From Leptospiraceae bacterium (lineage in GTDB: Bacteria > Spirochaetota > Leptospiria > Leptospirales > Leptospiraceae): a stretch of DNA of 64,000 bases. Where the stretch lies: the NCBI GenBank assembly GCA_022402465.1, contig JAKRSH010000041.1, forward strand, positions 1 to 64,000, in the 5' to 3' direction. Of this stretch, positions 44,925 to 55,127 are shown piece by piece (within the stretch, counting starts at the first letter, position 1; each line of letters starts with the position of its first letter). The notes beneath the pieces were generated by a model. It searched no databases. It was given only the letters and a program-made list of their open reading frames with translations, and had not been told where the DNA came from. A program made the position numbers and the translations under genes.

Positions 44925-46998
44925 TTTCTTTTTGTAAATCTCCAGATATATTATTCATTAATGTCGATACATTCGCTAATTCCTCAGAGGATGCAGATAT
45001 AGTCATAGTTCCATCGGATAGGTCTGTCATCATTATATTCATTTGATCTGTTGATAGTTTTTGTTCTTGGGTGGCAGTTTCAATTTCTGAGGCAAGTTTT
45101 GCAATCTCATCTAGGTTAGCTGAAATATTATTGGAATGCGCCGATTGTTCACTCATTTTTCGAGATAGAATATTAGTCGATTGATCTATAATTTTTATCG
45201 TATCTATAATTTTAACTAAAACTTTAACCGATTGATTCACATTTTTAATTCCATTTTCAACAGACTTCTCCGTGGTGTTGATAAGTCTTTGGATTTCAGA
45301 TACACTTGCCACAGTTCGATCAGCAAGTTTAGAGATTTCTTCAGCAACAACTGCAAAGCCTCTTCCTGCATCACCAGCTCTTGCAGCTTCTATGGATGCA
45401 TTTAATGCTAGTAAATTGGTTTGGTCTGAGATGTCTGAAATGATATCAGCTATTCCGGAAATTTCTTCCGATACAACTCGAATTTCTTCCATAGCGTCCG
45501 TAGTTGCCGCAATACTTTTCTGTCCTTCTTCCGCAGCTCTAGAAGATTCTTCTGCTCTTTCACCTAATTTATGTAAACTTTCATTGATCTCTTGGATGGC
45601 GATAGAAAAGCTTCTTGCATTCTTATCTATATTTGTAATTCCTTTGGTTTCTTTAGAAATTGCATTCGTAACATTTTCGAAAGAAGCAGAAAGTTCCTCC
45701 AAGGAAGCACTTGACTCTTCAGCTCCTGCTGCCTGTGTTTGTGAAGTTTCAGCAAGATTGTTAGCAGAAAGTTCTAGCTCCATAGAAGATGTATTTATTT
45801 GAGTAGTTAAGTTTTGGATTTTAGCCATTATATTTTCTAGCTTATCCATAAAATTATTCACCCAGAAAGATGCCATAGCAATCTCATCCTTGCCATGAAC
45901 TGGAAGTCTAATGGTTAGATCTCCTTCCCCTTCTGCAAGGTCACGTATTCTCTTTTCGATTTGTTGAATAGGTGCAGAAATTGTCCTGACTAAGTAAAGA
46001 ATAAACATCAGTGAAAAAACTAAGATAATACCCGCTATGCTTGCTTGCATGATGGTGCGTTTTCTTAGTAAGGAAATTCTATCTTCTAGGGACGCATATA
46101 AGGAAGGAATGAGCATATCATAAAAGGCATATTGGTGATTCCGAGAATCAGTTGATAGCTTCAACCAATCTTCACGAGTCACAAGCATTTTGTCAGATTC
46201 AAACGACTTTGTTAAAATATTTTCTATGTTTAGATTATCTTGCAGAAAGCTGTCGAATACTGGCTTGAGTAAGGGTTCAAGATTAGGGTTTTCTCTTAAG
46301 ACAAGATTAAATTGACTGATCATATCTTCTTTTAAAGAAATCAATTTAGATTTGAGAATTACCATTTCAAGTTTCTGTGATGCTTGGATCTTATTCTCTA
46401 AGATAGCAATTTCCGCTTCTAAGGAAATTTGGTTGTGTAAGGAGATGAATGCGGGAAATTTTTCTAGAGCCAGAGCCATCATATAATAAGATTTGATATC
46501 TGGATCAAGAATGAGATTCGAATTATTTCCGTTTTCAACAATCAAGTTTTGAGTTGAAGTCAAGAACTCTGCATAAGCAGTCTTGATACCATTGCTTTTT
46601 CTTTCACTACTTTCTTTAAAATTAAGCCATTTCAGTTTCATATCTTCAAATTCTGAATTTAAGGAAAGTGTATCTTTCTTCTCAATAGTAAGAACTTCTA
46701 AACGGGATATGGCTTTGTCTATCCGTCGGATTCTATCTGAATCTTTTAGGAAACTTTCCTCTAAGGGTAGATTGGAAGCTTGGAATCTTAGAGATTTATT
46801 TAAATAATTAGCATCACGAGTAATCAGCGTTATTTGGTGTAAATATGTTGTCCCATCTTTTTCAGCTTCAGCTATACTAATGTCCTTTGACTTTTCAACA
46901 TAGATAAGATATATTAAGAAAAATGTAGGAATAAAAGTTGGGACAATTGCTAGAATTAACTTTTGCCAGATTTTTAGTTTAGAGAGAAAGGTATTCAT
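44893..46998 (-). CDS. Methyl-accepting chemotaxis protein with periplasmic domain
   Basis: 701 residues. Membrane helices at about 12-31 and 317-337 flank a 280-residue helical periplasmic sensor domain. A HAMP domain (around [20 protein letters not shown]) and a long signalling hairpin with [21 protein letters not shown] at its tip follow. It overlaps PrsW-like and ligase genes on both sides, so it forms one minus-strand operon with the ligase and ACP. Confidence 0.93.
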   Translation of the reverse strand: MNTFLSKLKIWQKLILAIVPTFIPTFFLIYLIYVEKSKDISIAEAEKDGTTYLHQITLITRDANYLNKSLRFQASNLPLEESFLKDSDRIRRIDKAISRLEVLTIEKKDTLSLNSEFEDMKLKWLNFKESSERKSNGIKTAYAEFLTSTQNLIVENGNNSNLILDPDIKSYYMMALALEKFPAFISLHNQISLEAEIAILENKIQASQKLEMVILKSKLISLKEDMISQFNLVLRENPNLEPLLKPVFDSFLQDNLNIENILTKSFESDKMLVTREDWLKLSTDSRNHQYAFYDMLIPSLYASLEDRISLLRKRTIMQASIAGIILVFSLMFILYLVRTISAPIQQIEKRIRDLAEGEGDLTIRLPVHGKDEIAMASFWVNNFMDKLENIMAKIQNLTTQINTSSMELELSANNLAETSQTQAAGAEESSASLEELSASFENVTNAISKETKGITNIDKNARSFSIAIQEINESLHKLGERAEESSRAAEEGQKSIAATTDAMEEIRVVSEEISGIADIISDISDQTNLLALNASIEAARAGDAGRGFAVVAEEISKLADRTVASVSEIQRLINTTEKSVENGIKNVNQSVKVLVKIIDTIKIIDQSTNILSRKMSEQSAHSNNISANLDEIAKLASEIETATQEQKLSTDQMNIMMTDLSDGTMTISASSEELANVSTLMNNISGDLQKEIGKFKIRASL

Positions 46999-48356
46999 TT
47001 TTTAAGAACTCGTTCTATATTTAGTTTCGGCATTTGGAAGGCGTTTTTTAATCTTTGACGAAAAAGTGCAAAATTCCAAAACACAATTAATTTCCATGGG
47101 ATTTTACTAAATTTCACTAAAGCTCCCGAATTACCATCTTCCCCAACTGATTGATCAATCCAATAAATTTCTCCAGGAATATTCGCAATTGATGTACCGG
47201 AAATCCAGAATTCCATACTTACTTGAGATTGGAATTTATCTGGATTTAAGAGTGGAACATAAAAACCTTTTCTAGACAAATAAAAAACAACAGTCATTTC
47301 ATGGTGTTCCTTGGATCTTATATCTAAGGAAACAAAGATTGGAATTCTAAGTACTCTGGTTCTAAAATATTCTGCATTCAAGGTTCCAGAAAAGCTAAGA
47401 ATAAATGAAAGAAAAATAGGATAGAAAACGAAGATACTCATGTATTCAGGAAATTGAATTCCTTGGAATGTCTTAAGTATCATTTCTGGTGAAGCATAAA
47501 AATAGGTTCCAAAAATACATCCCAAAAATAAGAAAAAAAATGAAATAATTAATTTCCAAATCGTTGGTTTTTTAAGAATTGAAACATGTTTTAGATGTAT
47601 TTTTTCTTGGTCAAGATCCATCCAATCTAAATATTGTTTGAATCTAAATATGCTTTTGTAATCATCCCATTTCAATCCAAGTATATCCATTACTTCTCTA
47701 GGAAGTGTATTCTTGGAAATCATTATCTTATATTCTAAGATTGCAAAACCTATGACTAAGATCACAGGCAATAAGTATAAATAATCCAGTGACTTAAAAA
47801 CACTGAAATTATAAAATGCGTGTATTACATAAGTGAATATAAATCCAGTTAATAAATCTAGCACAGGTGTATTGCGAGGATTTGAATTTTCATAAGTCAG
47901 TATGAATGAGCCTAGAATTCCTCCTGAAATCATGTGCAGAGGCAAGGCAGTGGTTGAGCGAACCATCATAGGCCAGAGTTCAAGATTCAATGCATAGAAG
48001 GCAGATTCGATAAGGCCGAAAAACAATCCGAATAGTATCCCATAAAAGATTCCCTCAGCAAGACTGTGTTCAATTTGGTTGGTTCTAAAGAAGATAAAAA
48101 GAAACGCGCATTTTGCAAGTTCTTCAGGTAAGGCAGAGAGAAGGAAGGCTTGAATGATAGCTGATTCACTGTAATCATCTGGGGTTAATGTGTGCAAACT
48201 AATTTCTAGAACAATAGATAGACCAACTGATGATAAGGAATAAAAAAAAGCAACAGATGCTGTCCTAGCATCTAATGAGTTTATAAATATTTTTTTATAG
48301 AATTGATAAAAGGAAAATGCCACCAGGAGACCTGGTAGCATTTTGAAGATAGTCAT
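46995..48356 (-). CDS. PrsW-like membrane protease with an extra C-terminal domain
   Basis: 453 residues. The N-terminal 200 residues carry PrsW motifs: [37 protein letters not shown] and VIHAFYNF. Two further helices follow, then a soluble domain of about 120 residues beginning near [17 protein letters not shown]. That domain has a LSRKGFYV turn, faintly like PilZ but without the exact RxxxR and D/NxSxxG residues. It overlaps the chemoreceptor gene by four bases. Confidence 0.75.
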   Translation of the reverse strand: MTIFKMLPGLLVAFSFYQFYKKIFINSLDARTASVAFFYSLSSVGLSIVLEISLHTLTPDDYSESAIIQAFLLSALPEELAKCAFLFIFFRTNQIEHSLAEGIFYGILFGLFFGLIESAFYALNLELWPMMVRSTTALPLHMISGGILGSFILTYENSNPRNTPVLDLLTGFIFTYVIHAFYNFSVFKSLDYLYLLPVILVIGFAILEYKIMISKNTLPREVMDILGLKWDDYKSIFRFKQYLDWMDLDQEKIHLKHVSILKKPTIWKLIISFFFLFLGCIFGTYFYASPEMILKTFQGIQFPEYMSIFVFYPIFLSFILSFSGTLNAEYFRTRVLRIPIFVSLDIRSKEHHEMTVVFYLSRKGFYVPLLNPDKFQSQVSMEFWISGTSIANIPGEIYWIDQSVGEDGNSGALVKFSKIPWKLIVFWNFALFRQRLKNAFQMPKLNIERVLKK

Positions 48357-48361
48357 TTTTT

Positions 48362-49987
48362 CTAGTTAGAAAGATGACCATTATTTCTGCGAGTCAAAAA
48401 ATATCCAATAGAAAGTCCTGAGATTAGAAGAAGCATTGCTACAAGCAGCCAATTTTCTTCGGCAGCTTTGGCAAGGTATCCTGCTAGATTTGAATCATCA
48501 GGAAGAGGGAACACTTTGGAAGGATCAGACACATTATTGTACCAAGTTTTGTTTAAACTTCCTTTGCTTGTTGCCCAAGTATTGAACTCTGCATATCCTG
48601 TTTTGGACGCATTTCTGATATCATTTCCTTCTAGAGGCCATTTCCATTTTCCTGGCACTATGATAGCCCAAGGAAAACCTGTGGCATCAAGGAAAGAATC
48701 CTTACCATTGGCATCAAAATACTTTCCAGGCAAGTGGATAAACTTCTTAGTATTAACAACATATATGTAGATGTCATACGGAGAATTCCCTAATGCTGCT
48801 CTTGTTACTGGTTCATTGAATGTGATTTCAAATGAAACTGTGTAACCAAATTTTAAATTGTTTGCATGAGCTGCATTATTGTTAGGAGTGCTTAGAGTTG
48901 TGTTGCTTTCTGGTAGTAATTCGAATCCTTTGCTTAAGTCTGCTGAGGAAAGGTTCAAGGTTACTTCACCTTTATTATTCAAAGTCTTCCCTTTATCATC
49001 GTAGATAACTTTTGTTACTGTGGCACCTGTTCCAGCATTCAATTTAAGGTTTAAGGTATGTCTATAGCCTGCACCACGAGCAACATGTTGGTAGGATCCT
49101 CTAAGCTTTACAATTTTACCTTGAGCGTTCAAATCTTCTTCTGTATTGAAGAACAACACATAATCATTAAGGTCAGCGTCACCTGCATTTGGGAAGAGAT
49201 CTTCAAATGCTATTGTGTTAACTCCAGCTTTTGGAAAGCGAGTCATAGTTGCTCTTGTAGGATCATCAGGATAATCATCACTAGAATTCTCTATCCCATC
49301 TCCGTCATTATCTGCAAAGAACTGAGTAGGATTGTGAGAACCAGATACTACAACATCTCTATCAATTGCTAGCACATCCGCTTGTTGGCCTGTGGTTGGG
49401 TTTGTAGCTGTTGTTGGAATTGTAGTTGTAACTATTTCATTTCCTAAATTGATATTTGCTACTACACTAGTAACTCCATTGCTTACGATAATTGAACCCG
49501 AGGCTGTTCCTGTTGTATCAGTTGTTTGTTGAAAAAGTATATCAGGATTTGTTTCATCTGAAGGGTCTAGTATTGTAACAATTGCACCAGCAACCGGTCC
49601 ATTATCATCATTTACTTGAATCGAGATCGGCACAGTACTGTTGGTCTGAAAGACGAAATCAGAATTTCCAATTACATCTTGGTTGTTCGTTGTTACAGTA
49701 GTAGGCTGGAAAGCAGGCGTTCCTGAGTCAGAAGATTCACTGTTAGCTGATTCTTCATTTGATTCTGTGGATTCTGCTTGAGCTACAGGCAGGTGGATCA
49801 CTGAAGTGTTCTCATCTATCTGTTCTACTTTGCTCCCGTCTGGTGCATTAGTTGCAGTTGAAGCAGCTGCAGAATCTGTATTTCCAGATCCTAATAGACC
49901 GAATAGAAGCCAGAGACCATCTTTCTTTTTATTTGAGCAATTCATCGAAAGGAAAATTGCTAAGGATAGTATTATTACTTGTTTCAT
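48362..49987 (-). CDS. LruC-domain lipoprotein
   Basis: 541 residues, lipobox SMNCSN. A Ser/Thr/Glu-rich linker follows, then an Ig-like region (about 110-215) and an Asp-rich calcium-type loop DNDGDGIENSSDDYPDDP. The LruC domain proper (about 245-470) includes FPKAGVNTIAFEDLFPNAGD and DLNDYVLFF. A C-terminal membrane helix (LLVAMLLLISGLSIGYFL) with RRNN after it is odd for a lipoprotein. LruC proteins are leptospiral surface-associated antigens of unclear role. It ends five bases after the start region of the PrsW-like gene's upstream side. Confidence 0.8.
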   Translation of the reverse strand: MKQVIILSLAIFLSMNCSNKKKDGLWLLFGLLGSGNTDSAAASTATNAPDGSKVEQIDENTSVIHLPVAQAESTESNEESANSESSDSGTPAFQPTTVTTNNQDVIGNSDFVFQTNSTVPISIQVNDDNGPVAGAIVTILDPSDETNPDILFQQTTDTTGTASGSIIVSNGVTSVVANINLGNEIVTTTIPTTATNPTTGQQADVLAIDRDVVVSGSHNPTQFFADNDGDGIENSSDDYPDDPTRATMTRFPKAGVNTIAFEDLFPNAGDADLNDYVLFFNTEEDLNAQGKIVKLRGSYQHVARGAGYRHTLNLKLNAGTGATVTKVIYDDKGKTLNNKGEVTLNLSSADLSKGFELLPESNTTLSTPNNNAAHANNLKFGYTVSFEITFNEPVTRAALGNSPYDIYIYVVNTKKFIHLPGKYFDANGKDSFLDATGFPWAIIVPGKWKWPLEGNDIRNASKTGYAEFNTWATSKGSLNKTWYNNVSDPSKVFPLPDDSNLAGYLAKAAEENWLLVAMLLLISGLSIGYFLTRRNNGHLSN

Positions 49988-50045
49988 CCAATTTACTCCT
50001 ATTTATATTTTAATTAAACGGCAGATTTGGGAAAAAATCAACAGG

Positions 50046-50411
50046 CTAGGAAATAAATTCTATCCAATCACCATTTTTAATTTCTTGAATACTCTCAGGT
50101 GGTCTAGAGCCTTTAATATATATATAAAATGAATGTTTATGATCCCAAATCCTCTGGTATTCAAGATTTTCTATATCCTCGTAGAAGTCCAATTCAGCCA
50201 ATAATTGACTAGAGATCTCAAATATGTCACCAATAATGGAATCAAGAGGATCAAGACTTGGCTCTACAATAGGGAAATCCCCACAAGAGTACATTTTGTA
50301 ATGAGAAATTCGAATTCCCTGTTCAACTAGAACTGAATTTTCCATTTTCCAGTAAGCAGACCCATTTTGGCGTAGGGTTCCATAAACAAAAATTTGTTTA
50401 TTTTCTTCCAT
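50046..50411 (-). CDS. Gamma-glutamylcyclotransferase-like (AIG2) protein
   Basis: 121 residues from the ATG overlapping the menG stop; an upstream ATG at 50438 adds nine residues. IFVYGTLRQNGSAY is the substrate loop signature, and ELDFYEDIE supplies the family acidic residues. Members act on gamma-glutamyl amines or peptides. It is translated with menG by a 14-base overlap. Confidence 0.82.
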   Translation of the reverse strand: MEENKQIFVYGTLRQNGSAYWKMENSVLVEQGIRISHYKMYSCGDFPIVEPSLDPLDSIIGDIFEISSQLLAELDFYEDIENLEYQRIWDHKHSFYIYIKGSRPPESIQEIKNGDWIEFIS

Positions 50412-51117
50412 GATGGAGAACAGCATTTCCGAATACAAAATTTTTGTAATATACTTCTCGAAAGCCTTCCTCTTCTAGAATCGATTTGAGTTCTTTTTGT
50501 CCTGGATAATGCAATGAAGATACTGGTAGATAGTCGAACATTTCGTTCTTCCCACCCCAAATAAGATAACCGATCAAAGGGACTATCTTGAAGAAATAAA
50601 TTTTTGCAAAAAAACCTATGATAGGTGATTCAACCTTTCCAACATCTAAATTCAAGAAGATTCCATTTTGCTTGAGGACTCGTTTTACTTCCCTAAGACA
50701 TACTCTAAGATCTTTTACATTCCTAAGACCAAAACTAATTGTTACAGCATCTAGGCTAGAAGAAGCGAAGGTTTTTAATTCCATAGCATCACCCACTTCT
50801 GTTATGGCCTTTGGAAATGATCTTAATCGCGTACTTGCAACTGCTAGCATAGAAGGCGAAAAGTCCACAGCATGCAGTTTTTCAATCGAAGGAACTTGGG
50901 CGATACGAACTGCTACATCACCTGTGCCACAGCAAAGATCTAAAACTTCTTTGGGAGATTCCTTCTTTAGAATTTTTACTAAGGAATTTTTCCAAGATCT
51001 GTGTAAGAAAAATGAGTTTAAATCATTGAATAAATCATACTTGGAAGCAATCTTTTCAAAATTTTCTTTAACGAAAGTAGATTTCTTATCCTTATCTGGC
51101 ATAGAGAATGCAGTCAT
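50398..51117 (-). CDS. menG: Demethylmenaquinone methyltransferase
   Basis: 239 residues, UbiE/MenG family. VLDLCCGTGDVAVRIA is the AdoMet motif, and KYDLFNDLNSFFLHRSWK and ISFGLRNVKD are family signatures. It methylates demethylmenaquinone in quinone synthesis; spirochaetes of this type use menaquinone, so MenG is preferred to UbiE. Confidence 0.9.
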   Translation of the reverse strand: MTAFSMPDKDKKSTFVKENFEKIASKYDLFNDLNSFFLHRSWKNSLVKILKKESPKEVLDLCCGTGDVAVRIAQVPSIEKLHAVDFSPSMLAVASTRLRSFPKAITEVGDAMELKTFASSSLDAVTISFGLRNVKDLRVCLREVKRVLKQNGIFLNLDVGKVESPIIGFFAKIYFFKIVPLIGYLIWGGKNEMFDYLPVSSLHYPGQKELKSILEEEGFREVYYKNFVFGNAVLHHGRK

Positions 51118-51190
51118 AATTTGTCCTTTCCTTTAAGGAAATTTTTTAAGCTTTTCTAGGGAACACAATTTCTTAATCTAGTATCAAAAG

Positions 51191-51772
51191 ATGGAATTTC
51201 CCAGTATCCTTAGTAACTCTGGTTGGATTGCGGTCCCGCTAATTTTTATTTCCATGATTAATTTAGGACTTTTTCTTTACACTTTCGTTTTTCTCTTCTC
51301 CCTAAGAAAGTCTCTTCAATCACCCAGGGATTTCGCTCTTGAATTTTTATTCTCAGCAGATGAAGAGAATCTTAAACTTACAATTGAATCCTTGGGGCAA
51401 ATAGATATTGCTCAAAGAGAATATCTCTTGGACAGATGGGAATCTTTTACTGCTCCTATTTTAAGGAATGCTTCTTGGATAAATAACTTAGCAGCCCAAG
51501 CAACTTTGTTAGGCTTACTGGGAACTGTTCTTGGAATCCAAGAATCATTTGCCGCTATGCAAGAGATGGGTAAGACAACCTTGGATATTTTTGCAGGTGG
51601 AGTAAGTCGTGCCTTATCTACAACTATATTTGGGTTGAGTATTGCCATTCCTTCCTACTTAATGAACCAATACTTAAAATCAGAACTTCTTCAAGCATCC
51701 GTACTTTTCCAAGATAAACTTATGAAACTATCTGAAAGAAATGCAATTGGAAAATCGAAAACAAATGCGTAG
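51191..51772 (+). CDS. exbB: MotA/TolQ/ExbB proton channel family protein
   Basis: 193 residues with three membrane helices (about 15-38, 95-118, 136-160). AAQATLLGLLGTVLGI and GVSRALSTTIFGLSIAIPSY are the channel motifs. With the ExbD-like partner it turns the proton gradient into force for outer-membrane transport or envelope upkeep. ExbB or TolQ cannot be separated by sequence alone. Confidence 0.88.
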   Translation: MEFPSILSNSGWIAVPLIFISMINLGLFLYTFVFLFSLRKSLQSPRDFALEFLFSADEENLKLTIESLGQIDIAQREYLLDRWESFTAPILRNASWINNLAAQATLLGLLGTVLGIQESFAAMQEMGKTTLDIFAGGVSRALSTTIFGLSIAIPSYLMNQYLKSELLQASVLFQDKLMKLSERNAIGKSKTNA

Positions 51773-52169
51773 AAAAATAATTTCAGACCAACACTTTCAA
51801 TCTGACTTAGATCTAACGAGTTTACTGGATGTTATTTTTATTCTTTTGATCTTTACTATGTTAGCTGTTCAATTGGAGACTATCCGAACCATAGATCTTG
51901 ATTTGGTGGAGACAGAATCCCAAGCTGGATCAAGTATTAAGTTAGAATCCAATACAATTAGAATTCTTACAGATGGAAGTATAGGATTCCAAGATAAAGT
52001 AATCAGCTTAAGCGAGCTTAAGCTAGAATTAGTAAACAAAGAATGGCAGGATTCAGAATGGAATATTATTGTAGAGAAGAAAGTTGAATTTCAGAATTTT
52101 GTTGAGATATTATCACTTGTTAGACAAACAAATCCCAAAACTATAGATCTCGGAGTTAAAGAAAAATGA
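51741..52169 (+). CDS. exbD: ExbD/TolR family protein
   Basis: 142 residues. The membrane helix DLTSLLDVIFILLIFTML contains the conserved aspartate. A periplasmic domain follows. The first ATG overlaps the ExbB end by 32 bases; an ATG at 51765 would give a tighter overlap and a more typical N terminus (MRRKIISD). It overlaps the esterase gene by four bases. Confidence 0.88.
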   Translation: MQLENRKQMRRKIISDQHFQSDLDLTSLLDVIFILLIFTMLAVQLETIRTIDLDLVETESQAGSSIKLESNTIRILTDGSIGFQDKVISLSELKLELVNKEWQDSEWNIIVEKKVEFQNFVEILSLVRQTNPKTIDLGVKEK

Positions 52170-52867
52170 ATACAAGGGATCCTGAATTAGAACAAATTGG
52201 TCCACTAAAGGTATTACGTGTGAAAGGTGATCCACAGTCACCAACAATAGTGCTCTTCCATGGTTACGGAGCAAGTGCGTACGATTTGTATCCACTTCAC
52301 CAATACATATTCCCTGAACGTAAATTAAATTGGATATTCCCAGATGGACATTTAGAAATTCCACTTGGCCCAGGTTATATCGGTAAAGCATGGTTTCCTA
52401 TCGATATGGAAGCTTTGCAAAGAGCTATGGCTTCGGGAACATTTAGGGATTTTGCTGAGATAACTCCACCTGGATTAGATATTGCACGCAATAAGGCTCA
52501 AGAAATGATAGAACAACTTGGAATACCCTTTCAAGAATTAATTCTCGGTGGTTTTAGCCAAGGAGCCATGCTTACCACCGATCTGAGTCTTAGATCAGAG
52601 ATTCGACCAAAAGGTTTGATTGTATTATCAGGAACATTATTAAACAAAGATATCTGGAAAGAACTTGCCTCTAAGAAAAGCATGCTGACCTTTTTCCAAT
52701 CTCATGGAAAGCAAGATATGGTTCTAGGATTTAAACCTGCCAAAGAATTAAATAAGCTCTTTCATGACGCTGGTATGGTCGGTGAGTTTGTAGAATTTTA
52801 TGGAGGCCATGAGATTCCAATGGAAGTTATAGAAGGTGTGAATCGTTACTTAAAGACTTTAGTTTAA
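52166..52867 (+). CDS. Phospholipase/carboxylesterase-type hydrolase
   Basis: 233 residues. LGGFSQGAMLTTDLS holds the nucleophile serine, SHGKQDMVLGF the aspartate and YGGHEIPMEV the histidine. TIVLFHGYGASAYDL is the oxyanion loop. This is the acyl-protein-thioesterase-like family, and the substrate is unknown. It is coupled to exbD by ATGA. Confidence 0.88.
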   Translation: MNTRDPELEQIGPLKVLRVKGDPQSPTIVLFHGYGASAYDLYPLHQYIFPERKLNWIFPDGHLEIPLGPGYIGKAWFPIDMEALQRAMASGTFRDFAEITPPGLDIARNKAQEMIEQLGIPFQELILGGFSQGAMLTTDLSLRSEIRPKGLIVLSGTLLNKDIWKELASKKSMLTFFQSHGKQDMVLGFKPAKELNKLFHDAGMVGEFVEFYGGHEIPMEVIEGVNRYLKTLV

Positions 52868-52934
52868 TCTAAGTGTAGAGAAATTAAAAATATTTTATGA
52901 ACAATATGACCAACTAGAATTTACCTATATAAAA

Positions 52935-53306
52935 TTAGATAAGAGAAGAAACATCTATTGTATAACCATTAGGATCTTTCAAAAGCATTCTTCTTTGCCC
53001 ATAAAAAGTATTTTCAGGCTCTTGGATTATTTCATATTTATTTTTCTTGGAGACATCAAAGACTTCATCAACATTGTCCACAACCAAAGTTATATATGAA
53101 GCTGTTCCTTGTATTTTAGATTCTTTTGGAACAATCTCACTATTTATATCAATGAGTCCTAATTCTAGTTTTGTTTCTTTTGAAATAAGATGAATGAACC
53201 AATCACTTTCATAATCAATGACAAAGTCAAAGAGTTTAGTATAAAATTCAGCACTTTCAGATAACTTCTCTGAACAGATATTAGTTAACATTCTATTTAT
53301 TTTCAT
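52935..53306 (-). CDS. VOC/glyoxalase family protein
   Basis: 123 residues in two beta-alpha-beta modules. The C-terminal LLKDPNGYTIDV is the metal-ligand strand of the family. INRMLTNICSEKLSESAEFYTKLF begins the first module, in which the usual His is not obvious. The activity is unknown; it might be a resistance or lyase enzyme. Confidence 0.82.
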   Translation of the reverse strand: MKINRMLTNICSEKLSESAEFYTKLFDFVIDYESDWFIHLISKETKLELGLIDINSEIVPKESKIQGTASYITLVVDNVDEVFDVSKKNKYEIIQEPENTFYGQRRMLLKDPNGYTIDVSSLI

Positions 53307-53360
53307 TTAATTTTTCCTTTAAGTGAATTATTGAATAAAGCAGAAAAGACTGAAATATTG

Positions 53361-53582
53361 TCATGGGCATACAACATTTGAATCTAAAGGATACCGGTAT
53401 TTCGAAGAAAGGTAGCATTCCACAATGTTTTGCTCTTCTGTAGAGAGCACTGATTTAAACCAAATAATTTCACCAATTCCTCCTTCGTAGAAATCAGGCC
53501 ACTGGATTGATTTACTGACAATCGTTTTTACATTTGCTTTTGCTACTTCGATTCTTTTAATTAGGTTAATAATTAATTCCAT
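53361..53582 (-). pseudogene. Fragment of a LamG-like domain protein
   Basis: The end of the frame (GEIIWFKSVLSTEEQNIVECYLSSKYRYPL, quoted in parts: WFKSVLSTEEQ and VECYLSSKY) matches the last strand of concanavalin/LamG domains in large surface proteins. No start, signal or remaining domain is present, so it is a relic. Confidence 0.5.
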
Positions 53583-53753
53583 AAGGTGACTTTGAACTAC
53601 AAGTCGAAATTTGTAAATTACTAATATCTAGCAGATATTCGAAGTTTCATTCTTTCCTAGGTGAAGTATAAATTAGTCTAGCCGTATATTTTGTATCCAC
53701 CAAATGCATTTCTCAATGCGACTAAGTTTTTTACTTTGACCACATCCACATTT

Positions 53754-55127
53754 TCAAGTCTTAATGTTTTGATTTGATTTTCTAGTAAGCAAGCTTACCA
53801 AGATTCCCACAGCAAAAGTCATAGGTATTCCTCCAAAAGCCCAATACAAAGTGTAACTTCCTTCTTCTCCCCAATACAAGAAACAGAATATGCCCCAGAA
53901 GAATCCAAAGAAAACACTAGCATAAACACCAAATTTGGTGATGCCTTTCCAATAGAATCCACCCAATAAGGCAAAACTAAGAGCCGCAACGGGAATGTTA
54001 GCAAGAATCAATTTATTTAAAATGTTATCCACTAAAACTATCCCTAAGACATAAGCTAGAATTGCCCAAATGCTTGTTAGTAGAATAGATCTTCCAAGTT
54101 TCGTATCATTTTGTCCAAGAAAATCTCCAACAACCATGGTTGTCATAGCAGACCAAACCCCAGCAAGTGTTGTAGAGCCTGCCATTAGAAAAACTCCATA
54201 AGCAAAACCTCTCCAAGCAGGCGGAAAGGCAACATCAATCAGCTGAGGAATGGCAATTTGAGCATTGATATTTTCTGGTGAACTTAAGGAATAAAATCCA
54301 GTAGCTAAGACAGGAAAACCATAGAGTAGAAATACTAGAATAGACGATATGCCAACAGCTCTAAATGCCACTGTAGAACTCTCAGCCGAGAATATTTTCT
54401 GGGAATACCAAGGAGCAGAGATATAAGTAAACATAGTTAAGACCACCAAACTTCCAATAAATGAAAGAGGGAGTTTCTTTAAGGCTTCTTCCATGGGAAA
54501 ATGATTTACCAAAGCAAGAGTATTTCTACCACTATAATCCCAAGAAAAATACAACAAAGCAGGAATGAGAGCGATAAGGGCAAGAAATCCAAAGACATCT
54601 GTTCGAATGATGGAGACTAAGCCACCTCGAATTGTAAAAAGTAAGACCAAAGAAACAAGTGCAAATCCTATCATCCATTCAGATGTTTGAGGAAAAATCG
54701 GCTGAAAAATTAAGATCATAGATTTCACATAGGTTGCAGTAAATCCTATCATGGCTAAAAGTAAGAAGAGGGATGCAGTCTGTCCCAATCCCTTACCATA
54801 CTTTTCTGTGAAGAAACCAGCAGTAGATAGACCATTGTATTCTTTCCATTTCTTAGCGACTGTTAGTGCATAAAATCCTATACCAAATAAAAATACTGAA
54901 GGTAAAAGCAAGCCCCAAGCTCCCACAAACAAGCCTGCTGAAGAAAATCCAAGCAAGGTCGAGGTATTGAACTCTGTCATGACTAGGGTCGCAACAAGGG
55001 GGAAGAGTTTGGTAGAGCGATTGGCTAGTAAGTAACTTGTTTCTGATTGAATCTTGGCTGTTTTGTACCAACCAAGGCTAAGAAGTAGAAATAAGAAAAG
55101 GAAAAATACAATTAAGTCAAGATTCAT
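53754..55127 (-). CDS. Sodium:solute symporter family protein
   Basis: 457 residues, about 12-13 membrane helices. SYLLANRSTKLFPLVATLVMTEF and GGLVSIIRTDVFGFLALI resemble SSSF symporter signatures. The solute is unknown. Its ATG overlaps the stop of the upstream phosphatidyltransferase gene by four bases. Confidence 0.85.
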   Translation of the reverse strand: MNLDLIVFFLFLFLLLSLGWYKTAKIQSETSYLLANRSTKLFPLVATLVMTEFNTSTLLGFSSAGLFVGAWGLLLPSVFLFGIGFYALTVAKKWKEYNGLSTAGFFTEKYGKGLGQTASLFLLLAMIGFTATYVKSMILIFQPIFPQTSEWMIGFALVSLVLLFTIRGGLVSIIRTDVFGFLALIALIPALLYFSWDYSGRNTLALVNHFPMEEALKKLPLSFIGSLVVLTMFTYISAPWYSQKIFSAESSTVAFRAVGISSILVFLLYGFPVLATGFYSLSSPENINAQIAIPQLIDVAFPPAWRGFAYGVFLMAGSTTLAGVWSAMTTMVVGDFLGQNDTKLGRSILLTSIWAILAYVLGIVLVDNILNKLILANIPVAALSFALLGGFYWKGITKFGVYASVFFGFFWGIFCFLYWGEEGSYTLYWAFGGIPMTFAVGILVSLLTRKSNQNIKT

